Shown here: one piece after another, positions 28,268-39,299 of the stretch
How the letters are laid out: the number at the start of each line of letters is the position of its first letter
Position numbering within the stretch: position 1 is the first letter of the stretch
The notes under the pieces: generated by a model
Databases searched by the model: none
The model's input: the letters and a program-made list of their open reading frames with translations, nothing else
What the model was told of the DNA's origin: nothing
Assembly (NCBI GenBank): GCA_039566865.1
Contig: CM076953.1
Location: 434,001 to 498,000, forward strand
Direction: 5' to 3'
DNA: 64,000 nt
Source: Aurelia coerulea
Lineage: Eukaryota; Cnidaria; Scyphozoa; Semaeostomeae; Ulmaridae
Translations under genes and position numbers: made by a program

Positions 28268-29641
28268 TCAGGCTCTTTCGGTCAGATCACAATGGGGATC
28301 ACAATACAGCTCATCATCCATGTCAGAAAGGGTTTCCTCTTCTGTTTCTTGTTTATTTGCTACGAAGTTCGCAATCAGATTTCTTTTGAAGAGTTGTTTC
28401 TTGAGAGAGTCTTCTCTTTCTGTGTTTCCCTTCATCCCATTTTCTGTGTTTCCCTTCATCCCATTCTGAACAATCAATGGTGACTCTGCTGATTTCATAT
28501 CTGTCACACTTTCAAATGTTAATCCATCAATGTTACCGTTCCTTTCTTTGCGTACACCACGAGGGCTCCCTTCAATACTTTGCAATGACCTCGAATCAAT
28601 GTCTGTAGGTGTCGACCCTCCTGATATATTTCCATCCAGTTTACTCTTTTTCATGAGTGTCTTGGAAACGATATAACGCCGAACAGCCGTCATGCTGAGT
28701 GACTGCCTGAAGCTGTCAGTAGCACTTCTTCGGCTCAGCAACTCTCGAACTTTCTTCCTGAATATTTTGCTGTTCCAGAAGAATATCACAGCAGACACGA
28801 TAGCGAACACGGTCACGAGAACTTTGATGAAGAAATGCACGATTTGTTCGTGGTTTCGCGTATATTCCTGCGAGAAACACGATTTACACAACCATTCCAT
28901 CAGGTAATAAATACAAGCTGGGGCAACGCATATGAAGTAACTGCCAATTATCATAATGACCTTTTTCGTAGCACGAATTCCACAAACCATTCGAATTCGT
29001 TCTTTTCGATTCAATTTACTCATCTTTAAAGTTCCTTTTGCTTTTCGCTCGTGTTTATACGCGATTTTAATCGTAACGACGTAACTTCCAAGCAGTAGTG
29101 GCAATGGAATTATGTTCATGACAATATGCATTGGAACACTCCAACTTTTGGTCGGCACGTAATGACACCCTTCAGTGTTATCTCCGCTTGAAATGAAAAA
29201 CGGCAAGACATCGAATGCCAGCACGAATACCCACGTTGCACACACAGCTACGCAGATACGACGTTTCGTTATGATTTGCCAATAACGTAAGGAATAAACA
29301 AGGGCGATAAGTCGATCGAAACAGCTCACGAGTAAACACATGATCGAGGCATGAGTACAAAAGAAATACGAAAATCGATAAATATCGCAAATGATGCCTT
29401 GTTCGTAACTGCCAAGTGCATTGATTTTCTTCAGCGCATATGAAGGTAATGTCAGTACCCCTTGTAATAGATTAGCAGTCAATAGGCCAAGTAATGGGTA
29501 ATCAACAGGAGGCTTTCGTGTTTGTTGCTTTACGAATACAATAATAGCAACAAGATTCAAAGTTACCATTATTAATGCTAACAGGAATAGGCCAATGGCA
29601 GTCGGGGTTGGATGAGTAGCGAACGGGTCGTATGATGTCAT
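28268..29641 (-). CDS. Orphan class A (rhodopsin-like) GPCR
   Basis: Intronless 457-aa seven-helix receptor, plasma membrane; ligand unknown. TM1 is about 15-37 (GLFLLALIMVTLNLVAIIVF). TM3 starts with the conserved Cys and ends CFDRL, a DRY variant. TM4 has the conserved Trp (TWVFVLAF). The ECL2 Cys lies in EGCHYV; TM5 has its Pro, and TM6 reads YFICVAPACIYY. TM7 (VLVTVFAIVSAVIFFWN) lacks NPxxY. ICL3 is short and basic. The long C-terminal tail is Ser/Thr-rich and contains the tandem octapeptide NGMKGNTE twice, from a 24-bp duplication. The motif losses argue for atypical activation or a lineage-specific family. An acceptor-like TGTACAG at about 29659 just 5' of the start suggests an upstream non-coding exon. 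Confidence 0.88.
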   Translation of the reverse strand: MTSYDPFATHPTPTAIGLFLLALIMVTLNLVAIIVFVKQQTRKPPVDYPLLGLLTANLLQGVLTLPSYALKKINALGSYEQGIICDIYRFSYFFCTHASIMCLLVSCFDRLIALVYSLRYWQIITKRRICVAVCATWVFVLAFDVLPFFISSGDNTEGCHYVPTKSWSVPMHIVMNIIPLPLLLGSYVVTIKIAYKHERKAKGTLKMSKLNRKERIRMVCGIRATKKVIMIIGSYFICVAPACIYYLMEWLCKSCFSQEYTRNHEQIVHFFIKVLVTVFAIVSAVIFFWNSKIFRKKVRELLSRRSATDSFRQSLSMTAVRRYIVSKTLMKKSKLDGNISGGSTPTDIDSRSLQSIEGSPRGVRKERNGNIDGLTFESVTDMKSAESPLIVQNGMKGNTENGMKGNTEREDSLKKQLFKRNLIANFVANKQETEEETLSDMDDELYCDPHCDLTERA

Positions 29642-29915
29642 TGTGTGGTTTCCTATTACCTGTACATTGAAAAAGATATCATTAGATTATCTATCGGGCT
29701 TTGCCCAAAAATATTCATAGCCGAGAACATTCAAACATTTAAGAGACTACTAAAACAAAGGGATGGGCCAACTTGCTAGCTTTGTAGCTAGCAAACGAAA
29801 TACGTATATTTATTTACTGCTAGTAGCTATTAAAATAAGATGACAAACAAACAAACAAAACTTTCAATCCACAGAGCTACAGCCAGCCCCAGCATAGGTC
29901 ATCCTTAGTCAGCCT

Positions 29916-30170
29916 AAGTCGCATGATGGGGTGAGTGGCCGAGCGGCTGATACAGTTTCCGTCAGGTGACTGAAGTTGAGCTCGTTCGAGTGAGGTCAAA
30001 CTCCGGAAGGGTGACCTCGGAGGCTTGACCCTGCAACTCACCTTGCCGTCCTTCGGAAGGGACGTTAAACTAGGGGTCCCATGCCTGGATGCAGCATGCA
30101 TGGTGGGCTTAAATTAGCTTGAAGTAGCTAGAAATGCTGCCTGCCCATTCAAAATGAATAACTGAAAAAA
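29916..30170 (+). mobile_element. tRNA-derived SINE with conserved central domain
   Basis: The head has a Pol III A box (GAGTGGCCGAGCGGCTGATA, serine/leucine tRNA-like) and a B-box-like GAGCTCGTTCGAGTGAGG. A central CCTTCGGAAGGGACGTTAAA then ACTAGGGGTCCCATG resembles the conserved central domain of some cnidarian and deuterostome SINEs (name uncertain). It ends in an A-run. AGTCAGCCT occurs at 29907-29915 and 30171-30179, a 9-bp target duplication, so the copy is full-length. A second, more diverged copy is at 38817-39060. Confidence 0.85.
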
Positions 30171-30179
30171 AGTCAGCCT

Positions 30180-31672
30180 CCTAGAAGTCCAACTTGACTG
30201 GCGTACGTCCTGGTCCTACTGGCATAAGTTGGATATTTTGCACCTTTGAAAACATTGACAGTTCCTGTCAACAATTATCCTTCGCTAAAGACTAAGTCAG
30301 ACTTTCATCAAGATGCTCTTGACATAGAGATAGAGAGGTAGAAGTATGCCAAACAATAGAAAATTCCTGTGGCTTTTGTGTAGAAGAACGGGGCGTTTAT
30401 TGCCATTTCACGTCAAAGAAGACGGCGTTTATTATTTGACATTAGGCGTTTATTGGAGTAAATATGGTGGCAGACGGTGTGCAAGCTGGTTTAATGTTTT
30501 GATCTGAGAACAATCATATTCACTTCAATGACGTCATTGAGTGCCATATTATTTACCAACCGATAATCATTCAGTGAGTTTCGGACAAACAGACCTGATT
30601 GAATTTTCTGCCTCCTACAAGGATCGGATTTGATGTGACTGAATTTACGTAAAATTCCAAGAATGGTTTTCAAAAGGAATTTGGATTGAAGATTAATAGT
30701 TGATAAATCATTTTGAATTTCATATGCTAAGCTGCGAGCTAAGCTGCATGTTTCGGGTTTTCGTCAAATTTTGCAGTGCAAGGCCCCCGACGAGATCAGA
30801 AAAGGGGGGGGGGGTCAACTTGTTAAAAAAAAGGTTACAAAACACAGCATGATGAGCTGCCTTTCAGAACGGCATGATTTGCAAAAAAGGCCCCCCCCCG
30901 GTCGTCGGAGGCCCTGCGGAGGCATTTCCTGACTCTAGTATCGTGGTCGAGCAAAATCTACAAAATTAATGACGCTGTGATGCAGGGTACTCTCTAATTC
31001 AACATAATGGATTCTCTTTGCGTTATTGTTTTTCAAATGACGACCGGTTAGATCATGGCTAGATACTCCTTGATACTCCCTAAATCTTTGATCATTCTTC
31101 AACAGCCAAAAACATCCTGCAGTTACATTGGGATCTGGAGAATTAATCAGTCAATGCCATGGAATATAAAATCCTCAACAAATTAAATAAAACGTTTAAA
31201 GGAGGTGGGTTGACTGACGAATTCCATTTAAATTTCATTGAAAATTTGCAGTTTCCATTAGTAAGCACACTGAAAAATTCCAGTCAAACCGGAAGAAGCT
31301 ACCATCTTTATTCTCAACATTTAAAACTGACTTGAAAATCGTTTTCTTTGCAAGAAAAAATCCTTGACTATTCGTTGTGGTTTTCAGGGGGAAGGAACTC
31401 CAATTGTAAACCATATAATGGTTGCTCTGCAAAACGGAAGCAAAATAATACAAGCAAAGGCAATGTTCAAATAATCATCCAATTATGAAAATCTTTTTTC
31501 AAATGGTTTTTGAATTTACAAGGTATGCTTCTTATGATTTGACTGAAAAAAGCAGAAAAAAGTAACGTGTTGAAAAATCTACATTGATGATAAGATTTTG
31601 TTAGCTTCAAATCCTAACAGGCAGGCATGAATTTGTTCAGGGCCAAATCGAGGGGGAGGCAGGCAACTCCTA
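30180..31672. other. Intergenic, minor repeats only
   Basis: No gene recognised. GGCGTTTATTG is repeated three times between about 30388 and 30456. A small inverted repeat with GGCCCCCGACGA and TCGTCGGAGGCC spans about 30780-30912 around G- and C-runs. Both look like fragments of short DNA transposons. This is probably the 5' flank of the GPCR gene. Confidence 0.4.
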
Positions 31673-32050
31673 TAGGGGGTTTGGTATACATGTGCCTTTG
31701 AGAATTCAGAGTTAGGACCCATAACCAGGGCAAAATTGTGAAAATATGACCCCATAACCAGGCCAAAATTTTGAAATATGACCCCATAAACCGGGCAAAA
31801 TTTTCCACAAGAATCATAAATACAGAGTCAAATGAAAATTTGTAGAGCTAAAAATTAATTTTTTTGAAAGTTTTTTGTCATAATAGCCAATAATAGCAAT
31901 AAACTGCTAAGATTTACCCATAACTATGGCAAATTTGCGTAAAGCAGACCCATAACCTGGATACAATTCACGAAACATGACCCATAACTAAGGCAAAATA
32001 TCGCAAATTAACCCATAACCCGGGCAGGCACATGTATACCAGTCCCCCTA
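31673..32050. mobile_element. Fold-back element E3 with repeated core
   Basis: Ends TAGGGGGTTTGGTATACATG and its complement GTATACCAGTCCCCCTA, both leading inward to TGTGCC. The core repeats the phrase GACCCATAACCAGGGCAAAA six or more times with variations. It resembles E1 and E2 in having a GTGCC subterminus and a repeat-built core, but lacks the GGTACT block, and no target duplication is visible. Confidence 0.6.
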
Positions 32051-34841
32051 TGGATTATTCACTTTTGTGCAAAGAAAGATATAACATAACTATAAAAATA
32101 ACAATTGTGTTGTGCTAGACAACTTCTTCGGATATTTTCAACAGACAGCACTGTAATTTCATTGAAAATTTTTATTTCAAAGCTTAGAAATGTTCCGATA
32201 GCTTTCCGGCAGTTGTTTCCAAGCAATAAAAATTTCCGATAAATTTCCCGGCAAAGATAAGCGAACGGGAAGAAAAATCTAACAAAGTCCATTGTCTACC
32301 ATAATTGTTGCCCGACTGCATAATTGTTGCGTTTTTTTGCCCGATTGGGGCTCAGTTTCGAATGGTTTCGATAATTTTTCTAAAATTGGGGGGCTGCTTG
32401 CCCCCGGCCCCCGCCTCGTAAATTTATGCCGACAAACGTCTTTGGAGTTGCTATGGGGAGGCAGCCGCCCCCTGCCCCCCCCCCCTATCTCCGCTACTGT
32501 GAATCACAATTCTCTTATCTCCTGAACACGCATTTCCGTGCTTTGCTTGCCGAGAGATAAGGTAACGGTAACAAGGAAGTCAATAGTAATGACAGAAGGC
32601 GTTGCAGTCATATAATCTTGTAGCAACTATTCGATGTGGTTGGATGGAACTCCGTTTTCCCCGTTTCCCCAAGACATCCTTGAAATGAATCATGCATAGA
32701 AATGCCTAAAATTCCACAGAAATTCATAGAGTCTATTGGGCAATTCCTGAAATGCAATAGAAATCCCTTCGTTTCATTGGTTCTCATAGCAATCTTGCAA
32801 TCTCGTTGATGACATTGCGCTCAACCTTGCGCATTATGTGGGAAAATACACTCTGATTGATAACTAGCCACTGGCTGGCACAGCATAATAAAAGACAAGT
32901 AAAAATTATCCAGGAGAGGAAATAAACAGAAATAAATAAAACTTACTGTTTTCATATTGACGATTTGTTTCACACCAAATGATTTTACTAGTTGTGCTAT
33001 GCAGTTTCAGAGCGGTTCTTTCCTTCAATTCTTCAATACAGTAGGCAGCGTTGTCCTTCGATTTCCCAATCCAAAATGATGACCAATCTGATAAACAAGC
33101 AAGGGCTAATCAATATTTGAATCTCTGTCCACAAAGCCAGTATTATTTGCTTAAATATCCCATGATTTCGACTTTGATTTCTGAAACCGCAACCAGTGGC
33201 TTCTTGTTACAATCCAACACAACTATTGAATCGCTAAATTTCATACAGGAGTCAAGGTGCTGTGTGGTGTTTTCAGACCAAACATCAATATAATATAACA
33301 TACCGCTCTTTGACGTATTCCGTCCAGGGGGTCATTGATTTTGAGCTTGTGTTGTTCATGACTTTAGTGATTTCGGACAGTTTGGCGCATTGCAAAATGT
33401 GTGTTTTCAAACTGATCAAACGAAATCAGTCTCTAGTAAGTCGCTAGTGGAGTTCTAGAAACAGAATGAGTATCAAGTGCCACTTTCCTAGCTTCTTCAC
33501 AACGAAATGCATCAACAATAGTCACATTCACATAATAATACAAAAATTTGCTGGTTTAGAATAGAACAATTTATATCACTTTCTGTGGGTCTGCGCTTGG
33601 CTTGAAACATGAAATAAATCAATAAAATAAAAAATTTAATAAATGAATTTATTTGCACTCCAAAAAACAAAGGAAACTGACGAGTTAAAATGCAGCATTA
33701 AGATACCCCCAGTCAAATGCTGAGCTCTGAAAGAATTGCAGAAATTGTTAAGCGGATAGGACAAGAATCAGCCCGTTTTCATAAGCTGTATTATCGATAT
33801 TGTTGTTACTGCTAATCAAAATAATCCTTGTCAACCCTTCAATGTCTTTGTCGTCATTTTGCGTCATAGATGAGCTCTTGCAATGTCCACGCAGTCACAG
33901 TCAGTGTGATATGAAAGCAAGGAGGGCTTCCTGGTTACCTCACCAGGGAGTTCACTGTCGATGACGTCATGACTGGATTCCATGCCACCTTCCCCAAATT
34001 AATCCATAAAAGGAAAAACTCAAGTAAAAGTCACTTCCTGTCCAATCTAATTTACGTTCATCATTGCCTTCAAACATTCATGTGTTGATGAAATCCTTAG
34101 CTAATGACAATTTCCTTTTATTCCTTAGTTCCTTAGTGATTCAAAAATTTCTCATTTCTCTGGTTTTATGGACAAATTATTCGCTGCAACTGCAGCTGAC
34201 AAAGCATTGACGTACCAACTGATAGTAATATGGTAAATGAAAGACGCCTTACTGTAACGCCAACACTGAGCATCGCTCAAAGCATTTTGCTCAAATATGC
34301 TCCAGCATTTTCTCGACCTGAAAGTTTTTTTAAACAACATTATTTGTTGAGATAATTGTGGGCTTATCTTATCTAAATTTGATTCAACTATCTCACAAGG
34401 TTCAAGAACATCTGCATTTTGAATTTCTTTTCAAATAACCTGCAAGATACATGTTTCAAAGAGAAGCCGATGTCAGCAATGTAATGGAAATCAGAGACAA
34501 GCAAACAAATATTAATTAATTTGAAAGTGAGAAGCTGTGTTGAAGATGCCAAGATTTCTGCTGATAGTTCTTCAATAAGTTTTTTTCTTCTCTACTTCCT
34601 ACCTCTTTTCTAATTAATAGAGATTAGAGTTTTCATTCCAAACAAACGTGACTAATTAGAGCCAAGCATCTCGCTGATATTTTTGTTTACTTTTTTCTGA
34701 CATGCACGTTTATCCAATCAAAGTGGATCGTACTACTTTTCCTGTTTGCTACCTATGTTTTTCTGTCTACCTTACTCTATTTTTGATGATCAAGTTTCAT
34801 GAACAATCCCAGCCCACTGAAAGATCGTGAGGCTCTTCTTT
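32051..34841. other. Intergenic, no gene supported
   Basis: ORFs here are short and show no domain. 32385-32510 contains C- and G-runs with CTATCTCCGCTACTG, a likely transposon end. On the minus strand AACAGTAAGTTTT at about 32946 could be a splice donor of a non-coding upstream exon of the GPCR gene, but this is not testable by eye. Confidence 0.35.
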
Positions 34842-34899
34842 TCAATGAATGAATGAATGAATGAATGAATGAATGAATGAATGAATGAATGAATGAATG
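34842..34899. repeat. (GAAT)n microsatellite
   Basis: About thirteen uninterrupted four-base units of GAAT/ATGA. The apparent FIHSFIHS protein repeat on the minus strand is only its translation. Confidence 0.95.
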
Positions 34900-35087
34900 T
34901 CAAACGAAGGACAAATCATTCCCTGGAAAGTTTCTTTCAGTTTTTTTTGAAAGATTTGTTCAAAGTTTTTTTTTGAAGGAATAGCAACATTATCAAGCTT
35001 TACTCGCAATCCCGTGGAAGAAAACAACACAGTGAGTAAAAATATGATTTTGATCATAATATATGGATTAAAGGATTAAATGCACAG

Positions 35088-35745
35088 TGTCAAAACAAAG
35101 CAGCAAATAAGTTATGACCAGGGAGCAAACTGTCAAGTGACTTTGTTTATGCAAAATTTTATATTTGTACAATCAAGAATCAAATCCATTTGCCGCTTTT
35201 TACATCAAAAGAAAACCATACTTGTCGATTCTTTATTGTGAAAAAAATTTCGTGGTTTAAACCAAAGTTGTTTGAACAAATCACAGCTTCAAATAAGTTA
35301 TAAACAGGCAAAGAACTGTTTGAAGGACTTTGTTTGTGCTAAATTTTGCATTTATGCAATAAGAAATCAAATCATTTGACTATTTTGCAAATCAAAGAAA
35401 ATCATGCTTTTCCACTCGTTTGCCGCTTCGCACACCAAAGAACGTCATGCTTCGTTGACTCTTTGTTGTAGACAAATTTGATGGTTTTATAAGAAGTTAG
35501 ACCCTTGAATGGGTTATGGGCAGGCATAGAACTGTTTCAGAGCCTTTTTCTTGTTTAAATTTGGCATCCTTGCAATAAAACTCAAATTATCGTACTGTTT
35601 TGTACATCAAAAGAAAGGCATGCTTCTGTACTCTTTATTGTAAGGCAACTAAGAGCCTGAAATTAGTTCTGGCCAGAAATAGAACAGTTTCAGCGCCTTT
35701 CTTATGTTTCCATTTGCACTTTTACAATAAAAAGTGAAATTGTTG
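35088..35745 (+). repeat. Degenerate tandem satellite, about 180 bp unit
   Basis: Four diverged copies in direct order share, in sequence, AAGTTATGACCAG-like, AGAACTGTTT, CTTTGTTTGTGC-like, TTTTGCATTT, GCAATAAGAAATCAAAT and a closing ACATCAAAAGAAA ... CTTTATTGT block. They begin at about 35108, 35292, 35511 and 35664. No open frame is conserved between copies. A short, old satellite or an expanded repeat of unknown origin. Confidence 0.65.
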
Positions 35746-36825
35746 TTGTATTTGAAAGTAATGAAATGAAAATATTGATGAAGATGAAGAATAAAGGAAA
35801 AGTTTGAAAAAATCAAAGATATTGTAATTTGTTTTGGCAGCGGGTGTAAATTTGAAGGAAACATGGTAGAATGATCAATTGTCAAGGTCTACAACAGCGT
35901 TTCAAGCACATGTCTTTTACTCTTCTGGTTTACGATTTAGAAATTCGACGACGTAACAACCTCAAACGAGTTGAATGTAAAATACGCTGTAAATTTGAAA
36001 AAAACAGGTTAACGCTAGAATTACAGTAATGTTTCTTTCAAGACATTCAATTTAAATAAAGATGAAATGGCCATTCGGAATATCTCTCACTATATTGATA
36101 CAATTCAAACGGGGCTCCAATGCCACTCAGTCGAACATCCCGTATAAGGGATTCAAAAATATCGCTCGATCCAGACTCCTTTGTAAAATATCTAAAGGCC
36201 TAGTCTTACCTGTGCTCTTGAGTGATTTTGTGATGAGTGATTTCCCCAATGATTCTTTCGTTCTCAGTTTGTGCTTCTACTTTGCTTCGCTTGCTGATTT
36301 CTTCGGTGAGCAGAATGATCAAATGAAGTCAGCTCAATCAAGACTGTCCACTAACCTTTAAAGTAATCGAAAGAGAAGATAGCGAAAATCGGTTGACAAA
36401 AGATTATTAGCAAAGTTAGCGTGTGTTGTCGTTATTTGTTTACATAGTTTACATCTCCTTACCTTCTTAATAAAGTCAAATAAAGGCATAATGAAACTCA
36501 CACAGATCTGTTTTATAATTCCGAAAAATATACACAGCTGCCACGAGAAACAGCATCAAATCCCCACATAGAGAAAATTGAAGGTAAAATACTTAATTAC
36601 CATGGAAAAAGAGCCAAACAACGAAAATCCAGTGATGCAACTGTAGTCTGTGTTGACTTAGCAGAATTGGTTTCAAAACATCATTTTAATCATCGGTGAT
36701 CGAATGTTTACATCATTTTCACTCATTTCATGGTCTAAATGCTAATCTTGGTGCAATGACGTTGTCTACCTTGACTTATTACTTTCACCTAACCAAACAA
36801 TGTAAAGCTATGGAATGGTTTCAAG

Positions 36826-37054
36826 AGCCACAGTCACCCACAGTCCTTTGCAGGCACACTGCAATTTCACACTGTCTGGACGTTGAATTTGGACAAGCGG
36901 AAATACGGATTACACACTGCAGTAGTTAAAGTGATAGAAACGCTTGACTTATATATTTTCCGCCTGAGTTTCTGCCAAAACCAAATTGATTTTCAGATGG
37001 TCTGAAATAGCAGCGTGCCTGCAAAGGATCCTGGGTGACAATATGTCTTTAAAT
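36826..37054. mobile_element. Inverted-repeat element, GCAGGCACAC arms
   Basis: The left arm runs from about 36826 (CACAGTCCTTTGCAGGCACA) and the right arm ends near 37054 with the complement (GTGCCTGCAAAGGATCCTGG). The arms are about 85 bases long around a 50-base centre. A single arm of the same repeat occurs at 39655-39760 (GTGCCCGCAGAGGACCATGG). The arms happen to be open in one frame (VLCRHTAIS-like), which is shared because of homology, not because it is a protein. Confidence 0.6.
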
Positions 37055-37962
37055 TCAAATCTACACAGACTCAGATAATCCAAGACGTAAAACCTCCAGG
37101 ATAAATCTAAATATACGCAAATCTCAAGCTGTTGCTTAGTCATAGTAGCGGTTGTGCATTGATCCAGCAGGAAACATCTTGCCAAAAGCAATGCAAGATA
37201 TCTGAAAGAATATTCCCGTGCCTGGTGCTGTGCTGTACAAAATGAACTTATGAGTTCTACGCTGTGATTTGTTGGCCTATCTAAACTTACTTCAAAACGG
37301 AATTAAAGAAATGAATCCCCAGCATAAATCATGGTAAGTCTCCACGTGATATTTGTCGTAGTTCATGTTGAGTATCGAGCAAGCAGGCAGGATCATGCCA
37401 TATTCCTCAGTCACAAAATCCTTAAGTATCCAGTGCAGTGTATCCAGTAGTGCTATGGCATTAGCTGACGTCAAGAAACTTTTGCACAGATGTTATCTTC
37501 TTTACATTATGCGTATCTCTTGGTTGAGGTGAAATCTAACATAATTACAATTTAGCTATAATAAGAAAACTTGCCATAATCACAAAAAAACAAACCAAAT
37601 AGAGCTTGAGAGTAAAATCAAAACAAAATTCTAAGAGAGTACCAGCCGTAATCTGATATAACAATAATACTAAAAATAGCTGAAACAAAGCATGTACACA
37701 ATTTTATCTGAGAAAGATGGGTACATAAACGAAATATATGCTTCAGCTTGTTATTGATGCAGACTTGAAGCTTGCATTGGCCTGAATTCAAGCAATATTG
37801 AATGATCCAAAAGCTAACTTAGCCGACACTTGGAAACAAGTTTATATCGTGTCTTCGACACCTTCGTCACTGCTTTCGTCAAACTCATTTCGCATGCTAT
37901 TTCTTCCTCCTTCCATTACTTGCTCTGCACCGCCTTCAGATCTTCTGCTGTCGTCATTCAGC

Positions 37963-38361
37963 GGCGTGGCCAGGGTAGATCAAGTGGGGGGGTGTCGAAA
38001 TAAGGGGGTTTGGGGGCGAAGCCCCAGGAAAAATTTTGGGGCCACGCCCTTTACTTTGGCTTAGGATGCATCTCCCAATATCATGCTTGCCATTGCGACA
38101 AGAAAACTTTGATAGTTTTGCGACAGTTATCCTATGAATCAAAGCACCAGGAAAATTTTTGAAGAAAGGTCCTTTTGGCTTAGCATGCATCTCCAAATAT
38201 CATGCTTGCCAGTACTAAAATGGAAGATTTGACATTCTCGGAAAATTCTTACCCAGCCTATACCCAGCTATTTTATCTTCAGTTTTAAAGGAATCTCGAG
38301 AACCATCTTTCGACAAAAGTGGGGGGGGGGCAATAGCCCCCATACCCCCCATAGCCACGCC
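37963..38361. mobile_element. Fold-back element, GGCGTGGC ends
   Basis: Begins GGCGTGGCCAG and ends CATAGCCACGCC. G-rich and C-rich subterminal tracts follow (GGGGGGGTGTCG; CAATAGCCCCCATACCCCC). Inside, a block containing GGCTTAGGATGCATCTCC and ATATCATGCTTGCCA is tandemly duplicated at about 115-bp spacing. No convincing target duplication. Confidence 0.55.
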
Positions 38362-38539
38362 AATTTCGTCATCTTCTTCAAAATTCAAGGAAGGGTGCCA
38401 TGCTTGCAATTGTAGTTTCTTGTCTGACCATCCGCTGTCGTACAGCAGCAACATAAATGGATGCTCAGCCTCTAATAATTCTGATAAGTCGAATGACCGA
38501 AAAGTCGGAGCTGTCAGAGCAGGGATTTTTCTCTCTTTA

Positions 38540-38712
38540 ATTCAATGAATTCTGTTTGTAAAATGCCCTTGTTCTCCGATTTTTCGTTTATTGCGTAGAG
38601 GGTAAAACGAGAAGTCGGAGGAAAATCTCCTGCCAAATCTTAGAGCGACACTGCTATAGGAAGTATCAAAAGCTCTCTAAGAACAAGGGCATTTTATAAA
38701 CAGATTTCACTG
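38540..38712. repeat. Short fold-back repeat
   Basis: TCTGTTTGTAAAATGCCCTT in the left arm is matched by its complement AAGGGCATTTTATAAACAGA in the right arm; each arm is about 33 bases around a 105-base centre. Likely a small MITE. Confidence 0.6.
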
Positions 38713-38816
38713 TATTGGCTGTGTATAAGAAGGCTGAAGGCTCTGTCTCTTTTGACATCTCATATTCAGTTTTATTTTCAAGATGTTTAAAATAGTTTCA
38801 TGTTCATAACCAATTT

Positions 38817-39060
38817 GGTGAGTAGCCTAGCCGCCAGCTTAGCGGCAGTTAGCCTCGGTCGAGTGAGGTCAAACACCGGATGGGGGGAGATAGGTGACCT
38901 CTTGGAGGCCTGGCCCCGCAACTCACCTCGCCATCCTTCGGAAGGAACGTTAAACTAGGGATCCAATACATCTTGACATACGTGGATGCGGCATACATAG
39001 TGGGTTCAATTTGCTTTAAGTAGCTAGAAAGAATTCCAGCCTACGCGAAATGAATTGCTG
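38817..39060 (+). mobile_element. Second copy of the tRNA-derived SINE
   Basis: Shares with 29916-30170 the blocks GGTCGAGTGAGGTCAAAC, CAACTCACCT, CCTTCGGAAGG, ACGTTAAACTAGGG, GATGCGGCATACATAGTGGG and AAGTAGCTAGAAA. The tRNA A-box region at the 5' end is degraded, and no target duplication was found. An older copy than that at 29.9 kb. Confidence 0.75.
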
Positions 39061-39087
39061 AAAATAAATAATCGCACTGTCCTCTAG

Positions 39088-39284
39088 AAATTGAAAACCC
39101 GTGTGACGTCTAAAACCCGAAAGCCCGTACATTTTAATTACAATACCCGAAACCCGAGCTAAAAAAATGGCAAAACCCGAGACCCGTCCAAGATCCAAAA
39201 CCCGAAAACCCGCACGTTTTTCAGAGAAAACCCGAAACCCGATGGCCAAAATTGGCCAAACCCGCAACCCGTGAAATCCCAAAG
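39088..39284. repeat. AAACCCGA-rich minisatellite
   Basis: About a dozen irregularly spaced AAACCCGA / ACCCGAAACCCG units in 200 bases. Repeat phrases of this style are also the cores of elements E1-E4, so it may be the exposed core of a decayed relative. Confidence 0.65.
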
Positions 39285-39299
39285 CCCCCCTCGTTTATT

